Positions 26,813 through 33,242 are shown, counted from the first letter of the stretch. The stretch: DNA of 52,889 nucleotides from an uncultured Methanomassiliicoccales archaeon (GCA_949292635.1 CASEZY010000015.1:1-52889), one strand, 5' to 3'. The notes: generated from the letters alone by a model not told the origin. A program made the numbers and translations.

Positions 26813-27153
26813 CGGTCCACCTCCATCACGAGAACGGGTCTGCCGTCCCAGGTCTCCACGAGATTATCTGCAAGGTATTCCAGCTGTCCGGGGGTGAGGC
26901 TTCCCAGGTCCCTGCCCCCATCTCCGGTGATGAGGACGTTACCGACCAGGCATCTTTCGCTATCCGGCCACCATACAGTGGTCAGCGGATCGTCCTTCAG
27001 CAGACCCTCATCATCCACCACTGCGAACAATCCGTCGGCGATACGGACTATGTCGATGCACTCCACTTCCAGCAGAGCGTAGATCTCGTCCAAGGTGTCC
27101 TCGAAGTCCACCATGCCGGCGCGGCCGTCCGTCGTGATCAGGAATCCGATCAT
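26809..27153 (-). CDS. DUF3846-like small protein
   Basis: 114 residues from ATG 27153, which has GGTGAT just upstream. The pattern is an alpha/beta N-terminus with LDEIYALLEVECIDIVRIADGLFAVVDDEGLL, then a WWPDSERCLVGNVLITGDG core. This resembles DUF3846, a domain widespread in plasmids and phages. The function of that family is not established. It is followed by the 99-aa gene with an ATGA overlap. Confidence 0.62.
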   Translation of the reverse strand: MIGFLITTDGRAGMVDFEDTLDEIYALLEVECIDIVRIADGLFAVVDDEGLLKDDPLTTVWWPDSERCLVGNVLITGDGGRDLGSLTPGQLEYLADNLVETWDGRPVLVMEVDR

Positions 27154-27157
27154 CCGA

Positions 27158-27379
27158 TCACCCTTCCCGATCCGCATCCCCCAGGAGGGATTCCCCCAGG
27201 TATTCCGCCGCCTTCCGCATGACCGAGGAGCAATCCCTCGTAAGCAAACGGACGTGCGGTTCCGACAGAGCCTCCGGAACCTTCAGTTCCAGTTGGGCTA
27301 CCTGGTATCTCAGCCCGTTCGCTTCCAGATAGACGGATTCTTTGATCGTTCTGCATCTCGGCGGAGCTTCCGCTGGTCC
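27158..27379 (-). pseudogene. Degenerate copy of the 77-aa gene, lacking a start codon
   Basis: This frame is near-identical to the 77-residue protein at 27940-28173 (RTIKESVYLEANGLRYQVAQ and onward), up to a stop at 27158. The upstream part differs: a TAA stop (27380-27382) lies in frame just before the conserved region, and no good start codon follows until near the C-terminus. The copy is probably not expressed as a full protein. It belongs to the degenerate unit of a tandem duplication. Confidence 0.65.
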
Positions 27380-27402
27380 TTACTGAGCAAGATACTACCT
27401 GA

Positions 27403-27438
27403 CACCTATTTATAAGGCTCCGTAAGGCTCCGTCATAT
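27403..27438 (+). promoter_or_regulatory. Promoter of the first RHH gene with direct repeats
   Basis: ATTTATAAG (about 27407-27415) is a TATA box 24-32 bases before the ATG at 27439, predicting a leaderless message. Overlapping it, AAGGCTCCGT is repeated directly at 27413-27422 and 27423-27432. Such repeats are typical operators of ribbon-helix-helix proteins, so autoregulation is likely. Confidence 0.5.
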
Positions 27439-27597
27439 ATGGCGCGTAAGCCGTACATCACGGTCACCCTTCCGCAGGAATTGATTGAATACCTGGAATC
27501 AAAGGTTGAATCGAGAGATTTTGCCAATGTTTCCCATGGTGTTGAGCTCTGCATCCTCAGATACAAGCAGGCCGAAGAAAGAGGGGAGAGGCCCTGA
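27439..27597 (+). CDS. Ribbon-helix-helix DNA-binding protein, copy 1
   Basis: 52 residues. An N-terminal beta strand (KPYITVTLPQELIEYLE) and two helices ending FANVSHGVELCILRYK fit a CopG/Arc/MetJ ribbon-helix-helix fold. Such proteins are repressors and often antitoxins of PIN toxins. Its paralogue lies at 28262-28408. It stands on the plus strand, convergent with the ncRNA at 27639-27815, and divergent from the broken 77-aa copy. The small size and leaderless promoter are consistent with a real gene. Confidence 0.75.
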   Translation: MARKPYITVTLPQELIEYLESKVESRDFANVSHGVELCILRYKQAEERGERP

Positions 27598-27638
27598 GAT
27601 CTGGGAGATACGAATCCAGAATTGTGAACCCTCAGAGC

Positions 27639-27815
27639 CTCATTGTTTTCACATCCCGTACGGAGTACGGTCGGCTTAATCTTTATGAAAGAAGGAGGGC
27701 GCGTTACCGCGCCCGTCAGCGATTCATTGTTTAGGGTCGTAACGGGAGGCGCTACCCTGCTTACTCCTCCGGTAGGGTCCGACACGCGCTGACGTACGTG
27801 ATCGTCACGACCGCA
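27639..27815 (-). ncRNA. Structured RNA with pseudoknot, copy 1
   Basis: 177 bases, 166 of them identical to the copy at 28454-28630. On the minus strand a TATA box (ATTAAATA, 27836-27843) would place the RNA 5' end exactly at the edge of the conserved block. Predicted structure: a 5' hairpin CGTGA-CGA-TCACG (27797-27809); an outer stem CGTCAGCG/CGCTGACG (27787-27794/27714-27721) enclosing an H-type pseudoknot of GGAGG/CCTCC and AGGGT/ACCCT; GGGCGCG-GTAA-CGCGCCC, a GNRA-capped hairpin followed by a pyrimidine-rich tract; and a 3' hairpin CCGTAC-TCC-GTACGG. It has no convincing coding pattern. Confidence 0.72.
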
Positions 27816-27848
27816 CTTCAAATCCGCTCCGGGGGTATTTAATGGCAG

Positions 27849-27935
27849 TGTTTTTTTCTTGTCCCGAAGACATCTTATGCAGGAACGGATGACGTTCGCA
27901 TCGGGCATGACCCTTCTTCTGCGCCAGAATCTCAT
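27849..27935 (-). pseudogene. Truncated PIN-domain remnant
   Basis: The first ~20 codons (MRFWRRRRVMPDANVI) match the start of the complete PIN gene at 28666-29187 (MRFWRRRKIMLDTNVI), including the ribosome-binding region. After about 29 residues the homology ends and the ncRNA promoter begins. Most of the PIN domain, including the later acidic residues, is missing. This is the degenerate partner of the duplicated module. Confidence 0.65.
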
Positions 27936-27939
27936 GCGA

Positions 27940-28173
27940 TCACTCCTCCCGATCCGCATTCCCCAGGAGGGACTCCCCCAGGTATTCCGCCGCCTTCCGC
28001 ATGACCGAGGAGCACTCTCTCGTAAGCAGACGGACGTGCGGTTCCGACAGAGCCTCCGGGACCTTCAGTTCCAGTTGGGCTACCTGGTATCTCAGCCCGT
28101 TCGCTTCCAGATAGACGGATTCTTTGATCGTTCTGCATCTCGGCGGAGCTTCCGCTGGTGTATTTTCTTGCAT
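27940..28173 (-). CDS. 77-aa protein of unknown function (duplicated module, intact copy)
   Basis: The protein begins MQENTPAEAPPRCRTIKES and contains two likely amphipathic helices (YQVAQLELKVPEALSEPH and SSVMRKAAEYLGESLLG). No known family was recognised. ATG 28173 lies next to a palindrome shared with the divergent RHH gene. Its stop (27940) is followed directly by the truncated PIN remnant, whose ribosome-binding site overlaps its end. A second, start-less copy lies at 27158-27379. Conservation between the copies is spread over the whole C-terminal region, as expected for a real protein. Confidence 0.6.
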   Translation of the reverse strand: MQENTPAEAPPRCRTIKESVYLEANGLRYQVAQLELKVPEALSEPHVRLLTRECSSVMRKAAEYLGESLLGNADREE

Positions 28174-28185
28174 TTGTTCTCACAC

Positions 28186-28206
28186 CTATCGGATTTTGTC
28201 CGATAG
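28186..28206. promoter_or_regulatory. Palindrome between the divergent 77-aa and RHH-2 genes
   Basis: CTATCGGA-TTTTG-TCCGATAG, 8-bp perfect arms. It lies in the intergenic space between the 77-aa gene (minus) and the second RHH gene (plus), 13 bases before the 77-aa ATG. This is a plausible RHH operator; it is not conserved in the first copy of the module, which has direct repeats instead. Confidence 0.5.
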
Positions 28207-28261
28207 TTGCATCAATCATCATACGAGTATTAATGTGCGATGGTATGATTACATATGATAG

Positions 28262-28408
28262 ATGGACAAGACTAAGCCCAGGATCAGCATCACTGTCGAG
28301 CAAGAACTGCTTGATTGGATTGACGCGGAGATTGAGAAGAAGACCTTTGCCAATCGATCCCATGCATTCGAAGCGTGCGCCTTTTGGTTCAAAAACCGCA
28401 GGGAGTGA
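28262..28408 (+). CDS. Ribbon-helix-helix DNA-binding protein, copy 2
   Basis: 48 residues, KPRISITVEQELLDWIDAE followed by FANRSHAFEACAFWFKN, the ribbon-helix-helix pattern. It is a diverged paralogue of the protein at 27439-27597; the FAN.SH..E.C motif is shared. GTATTAATG about 30 bases upstream may be the TATA box. It is convergent with the ncRNA at 28454-28630 and with the PIN gene beyond it. Confidence 0.75.
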   Translation: MDKTKPRISITVEQELLDWIDAEIEKKTFANRSHAFEACAFWFKNRRE

Positions 28409-28453
28409 GCGGCCGCCCGTTTGGGTGTGAGAACCAAAATCTAAGGGCGGCAG

Positions 28454-28630
28454 CTCATTGTTTTCACAATCCGCAAAGAGTGCGGACGGCTTAATCTTTA
28501 TGAAAGAAGGAGGGCGCGTTGCCGCGCCCGTCAGCGATTCATTGTTTAGGGTCGTAACGGGAGGTGCTACCCTGCTTACTCCTCCGGTGTGGTCCGACAC
28601 GCGCTGACGTACGTGATCGTCACGACCGCA
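28454..28630 (-). ncRNA. Structured RNA with pseudoknot, copy 2
   Basis: 177 bases in the same register as copy 1. The minus-strand TATA (28651-28658) lies between the PIN stop codon and the conserved block, so the RNA can be made independently of the PIN message. Pairs visible: 5' hairpin 28612-28624; outer stem 28602-28609/28529-28536; pseudoknot stem 1 28581-28585/28560-28564 and stem 2 28569-28573/28548-28552; GNRA hairpin 28512-28529. The loop is GCAA here and GTAA in copy 1, a GNRA loop in both only on the minus strand. In the 3' hairpin (28471-28485) a U-A pair of copy 1 is replaced by C-G. Confidence 0.74.
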
Positions 28631-28665
28631 AGCAAGATTTGTCCCCGGAGTATTTAATGACAGCG

Positions 28666-29187
28666 TCATTTTCGCAGCCTCCAGGCCAATCTTTTGAAAC
28701 AATAAGTCCAGCGTTTTTCATCACGATAGTTGACAGGATGCATGAACACACATTTCTCGAGACGAGTTTCGCATCCATCCAGGAAGTCCTTGTCCCCTGT
28801 GATTAGTATCTCTGAACCTGTTATGTCTGCAGCATAGAGGATCTTCCGGTCCTTCTTGTCACGAATCGAATACATCTTTTCCAGTCTCGATTTTCTGGGT
28901 GGTTTGATTCTCTTGACCTCTCCACTTGGGGTCCTTGCGACAATGTCGTCCAATGCGTCCCTCATCTCATCTACAGTGATATCCGGCCTTCTTCCCTTCC
29001 GGCGCATTCTGTTTTGTTTGTCTCTTGTGGTTCCGAGACATTCGTTGTAGTTTATCGAGGTCATTTGCAAGTCGTCTTCTTCCAATGCCTTGTTGACAAC
29101 CTTTGCCATCTCTCCTTTCGGTGTTCTGACGCTACCGTAAATCACATTGGTATCCAACATGATCTTTCTTCTGCGCCAGAATCTCAT
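28666..29187 (-). CDS. PIN-domain ribonuclease-like protein (VapC-like)
   Basis: 173 residues. The N-terminal MLDTNVIYGSV (first acidic residue) and the later ILYAADITGSEILITGDKDFLDG (C-terminal acidic residues) are typical of the PIN fold. A central basic region (RMRRKGRRPD and KRIKPPRKSRLEKM) may bind RNA. PIN toxins cleave RNA and are usually neutralised by an antitoxin encoded just upstream. Here no RHH gene precedes it on the same strand; instead a small ORF overlaps its start, and a structured RNA follows its stop. GAGGTGG before ATG 29187 is a strong ribosome-binding site. Confidence 0.78.
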   Translation of the reverse strand: MRFWRRRKIMLDTNVIYGSVRTPKGEMAKVVNKALEEDDLQMTSINYNECLGTTRDKQNRMRRKGRRPDITVDEMRDALDDIVARTPSGEVKRIKPPRKSRLEKMYSIRDKKDRKILYAADITGSEILITGDKDFLDGCETRLEKCVFMHPVNYRDEKRWTYCFKRLAWRLRK

Positions 29188-29429
29188 GCGACCACCTCAC
29201 TTTGGACCCCGGAGGTCATGGACACAACAACCCTCCGGAGTCCGCGCGGGAGATCGTGGGATTGGCAAGCATCCCGCGCCTGATGGGGTGCCCGATACCC
29301 CGTCAGAGTGATGCCCCCTGCGCAACAGATGCCGGGGTAATGTGTTTCACACAGGTGTGGTGGAGACGTCCCTGTGTCCTCATGACCGTAGTCTATGAGC
29401 GTGATGTCCGTGTACACGGATGTCAACAT
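29184..29429 (-). CDS. Small protein, paralogue of the ORF at 29623-29832
   Basis: 81 residues from ATG 29429 with GGAGGCG six bases upstream. It ends in an ATGA overlap with the PIN start. The segment ITLTGYRAPHQARDACQSHD matches ITLTGLSHQARGPCLSQYD in the 69-aa ORF. The differences between them are mostly third-codon changes and gaps of three and six bases, and the C-termini (SGVQSEV/SGDKTEA) also align. This argues for coding. No family was recognised. Confidence 0.5.
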   Translation of the reverse strand: MLTSVYTDITLIDYGHEDTGTSPPHLCETHYPGICCAGGITLTGYRAPHQARDACQSHDLPRGLRRVVVSMTSGVQSEVVA

Positions 29430-29626
29430 GTTCGCTCGCCTCCCATCGTATCCCTGATGCTGGCTATCAGAAGCTCCGTGTCGGCCAGCAGCATGTTCAC
29501 ACTGACGGCGATGTCGGAGAAGGAACGGCAGAAATCCGTGTCGCAGAGTGCATCCGCTGTGTCGATCTCCCTGGCAGCGGCTTCTACCCTGTCGAGTATC
29601 CGAGGCAGCATGTCCCTGGGAGTCAT
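29423..29626 (-). CDS. Small helical protein of unknown function, 67 aa
   Basis: Begins MTPRDMLPRILDRVEAAARE after GGAGGCGAAGGT. It is Ala/Asp/Glu-rich and predicted wholly helical (SDIAVSVNMLLADTELLIASIRD). It overlaps the preceding ORF by an ATGA and the following one by seven bases. No family was recognised. Confidence 0.55.
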   Translation of the reverse strand: MTPRDMLPRILDRVEAAAREIDTADALCDTDFCRSFSDIAVSVNMLLADTELLIASIRDTMGGERTC

Positions 29627-29832
29627 ACCTTCGCCTCCGTTTTGTCCCCGGAGGACACCTGAGAATCCTCCGGGGGGCATCCCCGCACATGACCGGTGCC
29701 CGCTCCGTGGGCGTAGGGGATGCCGGAGCTACGCGGGGAATCGTACTGGGATAGGCATGGACCCCGCGCCTGATGGGATAAACCCGTCAGCGTAATCATG
29801 TGAAGGCGCGTCTCGATAGCCTCCACCATCAT
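29623..29832 (-). CDS. Small protein, paralogue of the ORF at 29184-29429
   Basis: 69 residues from ATG 29832, which overlaps the stop of the previous gene as ATGA. Shares ITLTG..HQAR..C and a Ser-Gly-x-x-Ser/Thr-Glu C-terminus with the downstream paralogue. The DNA also contains strong GC-rich inverted repeats (GGCATCCCC...GGGGATGCC and CCCCGGAGGA...TCCTCCGGGG), so an RNA-structure role is not excluded. Confidence 0.45.
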   Translation of the reverse strand: MMVEAIETRLHMITLTGLSHQARGPCLSQYDSPRSSGIPYAHGAGTGHVRGCPPEDSQVSSGDKTEAKV

Positions 29833-30167
29833 TCGCATTCCTCCTCGTCATACTCCTGCCAGGCATATTCCAGCAAATCCCAGAGATACGGCGATGTATC
29901 CTGCACCCCGAACTTTTGACGAATACGATCCATCCAGTCGTTTAGATCGTACCCGGTGTTTATGCCGGCCAGTTTCAGAGCATCCAGCATCTCGTAACCG
30001 CTGAACTCGTCATGCTGCACTCCATCGATGTACAATTTGAAAGTGAAGGACTTGTATCCGCGGTCCATCGCCTCGAACATCGTGATCACGCAATGCTGCA
30101 AGGATGCGATGTGCCCCTCACCATTGGGTGTCCCCGGCTTGTCAAAGGTGAGCAACCAATCGCTCAT
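29829..30167 (-). CDS. Acidic protein of unknown function, 112 aa
   Basis: Begins MSDWLLTFDKPGTPNGEGH; a mixed alpha/beta N-terminal half (CVITMFEAMDRGYKSFTFKLYIDG) is followed by an acidic helical C-terminus ending EEYDEEECE-like. ATG 30167 overlaps the stop of the zinc-ribbon ORF by an ATGA. No family was recognised. Confidence 0.6.
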   Translation of the reverse strand: MSDWLLTFDKPGTPNGEGHIASLQHCVITMFEAMDRGYKSFTFKLYIDGVQHDEFSGYEMLDALKLAGINTGYDLNDWMDRIRQKFGVQDTSPYLWDLLEYAWQEYDEEECE

Positions 30168-30343
30168 GCCTCGGCCTCCATCACCAAAGGGAGCTCGGAT
30201 GCGGGTATGACGCGCTCGGCCACGCAACGGTTGTCCAGGGCGCGGATGTTGACCTTATCGTTGCACTCAGGGCACAACAGCTTGCGGGTGTCGCTGCATC
30301 TGTGGAGGGTGGAGAAGCACCTGCGGCAGATGTAGACCTTCAG
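30164..30343 (-). CDS. Small zinc-ribbon protein, probable CTG start
   Basis: 59 residues with CRRC (6-9) and CPEC (24-27) as probable zinc ligands plus extra Cys at 16 and 40. No ATG, GTG or TTG precedes the first Cys pair in this frame. The reading frame instead begins at CTG 30343 in a CTGA overlap with the upstream stop, behind a good GGAGGCG. Elsewhere in this cluster the corresponding junctions are ATGA, so a CTG start is the simplest reading. Confidence 0.55.
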   Translation of the reverse strand: MKVYICRRCFSTLHRCSDTRKLLCPECNDKVNIRALDNRCVAERVIPASELPLVMEAEA

Positions 30344-30528
30344 AGGATCGCCTCCCAGGTGTATATGGTCCTGTTCCCGTCGATCCTGCGGATATCCCCC
30401 GATTCCACCAGATTGGCAAGGACGAACAGCGCCGTTCCCAGGGGGATGTCCGTCTCGGACAGGACATCCTCCAAGGTGAAGGCGATCCTTCCGGATGCGT
30501 AATCCCTGAGCCTGTCCTCGGGGGTCAT
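30340..30528 (-). CDS. Small winged-helix-like protein
   Basis: 62 residues. FTLEDVLSETDIPLGTALFVLANLVESGDI followed by a beta hairpin (RRIDGNRTIYTW) fits a compact winged helix. GGAGGCG precedes ATG 30528, which shares a base with the TAA of the AbrB-like gene. Likely DNA-binding; target unknown. Confidence 0.6.
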   Translation of the reverse strand: MTPEDRLRDYASGRIAFTLEDVLSETDIPLGTALFVLANLVESGDIRRIDGNRTIYTWEAIL

Positions 30529-30704
30529 TACGCCTCCTCCCTGCGGACACACGATATCAGAGGCTTTCCGAGGGCGATCTCACCGGAATCGGTCTCGTAG
30601 ATCGCTACGTAATCACCCTTGGACAGCTCCATCTTCCTGCAGACTTCCCTGCCCAGAGGGATCCTGCACCCCTGGGCCACCTTCACTATTGCGATCTGTT
30701 TCAT
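30528..30704 (-). CDS. AbrB/MazE-like swapped-hairpin DNA-binding protein
   Basis: 58 residues. The sequence IAIVKVAQGCRIPLGREVCRKMELSKGDYV carries the SpoVT-AbrB pattern of beta strand, basic loop, helix and Gly-Asp turn. Such proteins are transcription factors or antitoxins. It heads the string of tiny overlapping minus-strand genes. The ATG at 30704 is preferred over the upstream frame. An inverted repeat TTAGC-AATTA-GCTAA lies just upstream and could be its operator. Confidence 0.7.
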   Translation of the reverse strand: MKQIAIVKVAQGCRIPLGREVCRKMELSKGDYVAIYETDSGEIALGKPLISCVRREEA

Positions 30705-30823
30705 GGTATCATTTGGTTTTAGCAATTAGCTAACAAATACAGAACTCTGCATAAATGGTTTTCGTTATAAGATAATAACTAAAACCAACTTTGATTTAAT
30801 GTTCTTCATTCCGATGGCGTTAC
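30705..30823. promoter_or_regulatory. Divergent promoter region between AbrB-like and wHTH genes
   Basis: AT-rich. Contains TTAGCAATTAGCTAA (30719-30733) and the pair GGTTTTAG (30715-30722) / CTAAAACC (30779-30786) in inverted orientation. GATTTAATG near 30795 is a likely TATA box for the plus-strand GTG start at 30824. Confidence 0.45.
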
Positions 30824-31177
30824 GTGGCAGAATCGGTCGATATCAAAGAGGTGGAGATGCAGCACCTGATGTCAATCGTCCTTTTCCTCTATCGCAGGGG
30901 GCGCTGTAAAAAGACCGAGGTCTACAATCACGTCTCCCGCACCAACAACATGCCTCGGAAGATCGCCCGCCTTGTAGAGCTGAATATCGTGGAGGAGGCA
31001 GTGGACGTCTTCGATAACAATACAAAATATCTGCAACTGACCGAATCGGGTCGCAGCATAGCCGTAAGATTGGATGAGATAGAGATGCTGTTCAACGGGA
31101 ACGTTCCCGAGGAGCGGGAAACGAATCATAGCACACCTGAGACGGTTAGGGCTGATGTGACCTCCGGGAAGACATGA
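30824..31177 (+). CDS. Winged-helix transcription regulator
   Basis: 117 residues. QHLMSIVLFLYRRGRCKKTEVYNHVSRTNNMPRKIARL is a typical winged-helix core, followed by the wing TKYLQLTESGRSIA. GTG 30824 fits a leaderless start; an internal ATG at 30869 would remove the first part. It lies 46 bases before the GHKL ATPase gene on the same strand and probably controls it. Base composition is lower in GC than the chromosome. Confidence 0.72.
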   Translation: MAESVDIKEVEMQHLMSIVLFLYRRGRCKKTEVYNHVSRTNNMPRKIARLVELNIVEEAVDVFDNNTKYLQLTESGRSIAVRLDEIEMLFNGNVPEERETNHSTPETVRADVTSGKT

Positions 31178-31223
31178 ATGTGACGGTCTTTGAGACGATT
31201 CTGATGACAGAGGCGATTGAAAT

Positions 31224-33128
31224 ATGAACCCTGAACACAAGGTGTTGGAGGCGGATTTCGATGAGAGATTTCTCTCTGATTATTTGGGGTCGGTGAAGAA
31301 TAATCCGTCCGTCGCTGTTATAGAGGTGATCGCCAACTCGTGGGATGCGGGTGCCGAGCATGTTGTGATACAATGGCCCGAAATGGATGATACCGATGGA
31401 ACGATTGTCATCGAAGATGACGGTTGCGGGATGACTGCCGAAGAATTCGAAGATATATGGCCGACAGCCAGCTATGACCGTTCCAAAACTCAGGCGCCCG
31501 AGATTGTGCTGAGCGACGGTTACAGAAGAAGGGTTTATGGCCGTAACGGTGTCGGGCGCTTCGGTATGTTCTGTTTTTCAGATTCTTACTCGGTAGAGAC
31601 TTGGAAGGACGGTAAAACCAATCTGTATGAGGTTAAAACCGGTAAGCCGTATACTATCGAACTGATCGGATCGGAACTCAGAAACGGTCACGGGACCAGA
31701 GTGCAGTGCGTCCGGAAGGGGCTGTCTGCTTTCATCGACGCAGACGGTCTTGCTGAGCTCATACAGGCAAAATTCAACAACGGACATCTTTTTAGTGTAG
31801 AGATTAACGATAAAGACGTGGATTTAGCAAAAGAAGATCCGCTTTGGGGTCCGAAGACCGTGGATACGCAATACGGTCCTGTGACATTGACACGTTATTC
31901 CGGAAGGGATGGGAAGGGGGTTGTTCTCAGAGTGGACGGAAGGCCCGTCGGAGAACCTTCCTGGAGACTGCTGGATGAATGGGTGGACTCTCGCAGGAAA
32001 ACCTTCAATTTCCAGCTAGTCGCCGATGTGGACTTCATGCGACCCCTCGTTCTGAAAGATTGGACGTGGTTCGAAAAGAGCGATGTCTGTGACGACAAGA
32101 TTGATTGCGTCGTATCGATTCTTCGTAAATCCCTTGCCGACGTATTCGAGGCCGACCAACTGGAACGCAAAAACGGAGCGGTTAGCGCCAATCTACCAAA
32201 GCTGCGCAATCTGACTTCGTCATCCAAGAGAAAACTGGGAACGATAATGGATGACATTCTGAAAACATGTCCGAAAATGAAGGAGACGGATTTTTTGAAT
32301 GTAGTCTCGGTAATTGCAAACTGTGAAAATTCAGAAAGCGGATATGAGCTTATGGACAAGCTGGCATCCGTCAACCCCTCGGATATCGACACCCTGAACT
32401 CGATACTGAGCGACTGGTCGATCCGGGAATTGAAGGTTGTCCACGACGAGTTGAATCGCAGGATTGACGTTGTGAAGAAACTGCGGGGGCTGGTCAACAA
32501 TTCCAAGACCAACGAACTGCACATGCTGCACCCGATCTTCAGGGACAATCTGTGGATCTTCGGTCCGGAGTATGATTCATGCGCATTCCATAGCAACAGG
32601 ACCATAACCGGGATACTCAGGGAGAGCCTGGGCGTCGAAAGCTCCGAATTCGATCCGAGGCGTCCTGACATAGTCATGTTTCAGGACTCGTCGCTGTGTG
32701 CATACTGCGCCGATAAATTCAACGTGGAGAACGAGGCGGAAGGGTATTACAAAATCGTGATCGTCGAACTGAAGAGAGGCGGTTTCGAGATCAAATCGAA
32801 GGAAAAGCACCAGGCCAGTGATTATGCGACGGAGATACTCAACAGCGGCAAGGTGAACTCGGACGTCAACATAATGTGCTACGTTCTGGGGAGCAGGGTT
32901 GACCCGAAGATCTCCGGGGACGGGACCGAGGGCAACGGTCGCATCATCATACGTCCGCTGGCGTATGATATGTTGCTCCGCAAAGCAGAACTGAGACTTT
33001 TCGATCTCATCAGGAAGATGGAGGATGCCAATCCGGAGGTCGTGTTCGCCGGCGATCCCGCCATCGAAGAAGCTCTTTCTAGGATTCCCGATATAACCTC
33101 ATTCGGTTCTGACGGCAAAGATGATTGA
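31224..33128 (+). CDS. GHKL (Hsp90/MORC-like) ATPase with C-terminal PD-(D/E)XK nuclease-like domain
   Basis: 634 residues. The ATPase motifs are clear: N-box EVIANSWDAGA (34-44), DDGCGM (65-70) and GVGRFG (109-114). The C-terminal part has RRPDIVMF (about 480) and VIVELKRGGFEI...KHQASDYA (about 515-535), the D...ExK...Q arrangement of a restriction-type nuclease, rather like the Shedu (DUF4263) group. Such ATPase-nuclease fusions are typical of antiviral defence. The low GC, mobile setting and dedicated regulator upstream fit cargo. The substrate is unknown. Confidence 0.8.
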   Translation: MNPEHKVLEADFDERFLSDYLGSVKNNPSVAVIEVIANSWDAGAEHVVIQWPEMDDTDGTIVIEDDGCGMTAEEFEDIWPTASYDRSKTQAPEIVLSDGYRRRVYGRNGVGRFGMFCFSDSYSVETWKDGKTNLYEVKTGKPYTIELIGSELRNGHGTRVQCVRKGLSAFIDADGLAELIQAKFNNGHLFSVEINDKDVDLAKEDPLWGPKTVDTQYGPVTLTRYSGRDGKGVVLRVDGRPVGEPSWRLLDEWVDSRRKTFNFQLVADVDFMRPLVLKDWTWFEKSDVCDDKIDCVVSILRKSLADVFEADQLERKNGAVSANLPKLRNLTSSSKRKLGTIMDDILKTCPKMKETDFLNVVSVIANCENSESGYELMDKLASVNPSDIDTLNSILSDWSIRELKVVHDELNRRIDVVKKLRGLVNNSKTNELHMLHPIFRDNLWIFGPEYDSCAFHSNRTITGILRESLGVESSEFDPRRPDIVMFQDSSLCAYCADKFNVENEAEGYYKIVIVELKRGGFEIKSKEKHQASDYATEILNSGKVNSDVNIMCYVLGSRVDPKISGDGTEGNGRIIIRPLAYDMLLRKAELRLFDLIRKMEDANPEVVFAGDPAIEEALSRIPDITSFGSDGKDD

Positions 33129-33212
33129 CCCGTGGGTCGCTTGTCCGGAATATGATAATCGAGGGCTATTCACACGATATTTTCAGACAGATCAGCCCGC
33201 AGAAGATACGCC

Positions 33213-33222
33213 TCTATTTATA
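33213..33222 (+). promoter_or_regulatory. TATA box of the candidate ncRNA
   Basis: CTATTTATAG, 21-30 bases before the predicted 5' end of the RNA described at 33243-33345, which is the usual archaeal spacing. Confidence 0.45.
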
Positions 33223-33242
33223 GTGCCAAGATAATGACATAG

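Noticed and set aside
27150-28702. Long minus-strand frames running through both copies of the structured RNA
   Set aside because: Similarity between copies follows RNA pairs and GNRA loops and the two copies keep equal length; the frames also read through other genes of the module. RNA is the better explanation.
29205-29810. Riboswitch-like leaders upstream of the PIN and 67-aa genes
   Set aside because: The repeated hairpins are real, but the aligned regions show in-frame gaps and third-position changes, so small coding ORFs were preferred; the stems also give mixed strand signals from G-U pairs.
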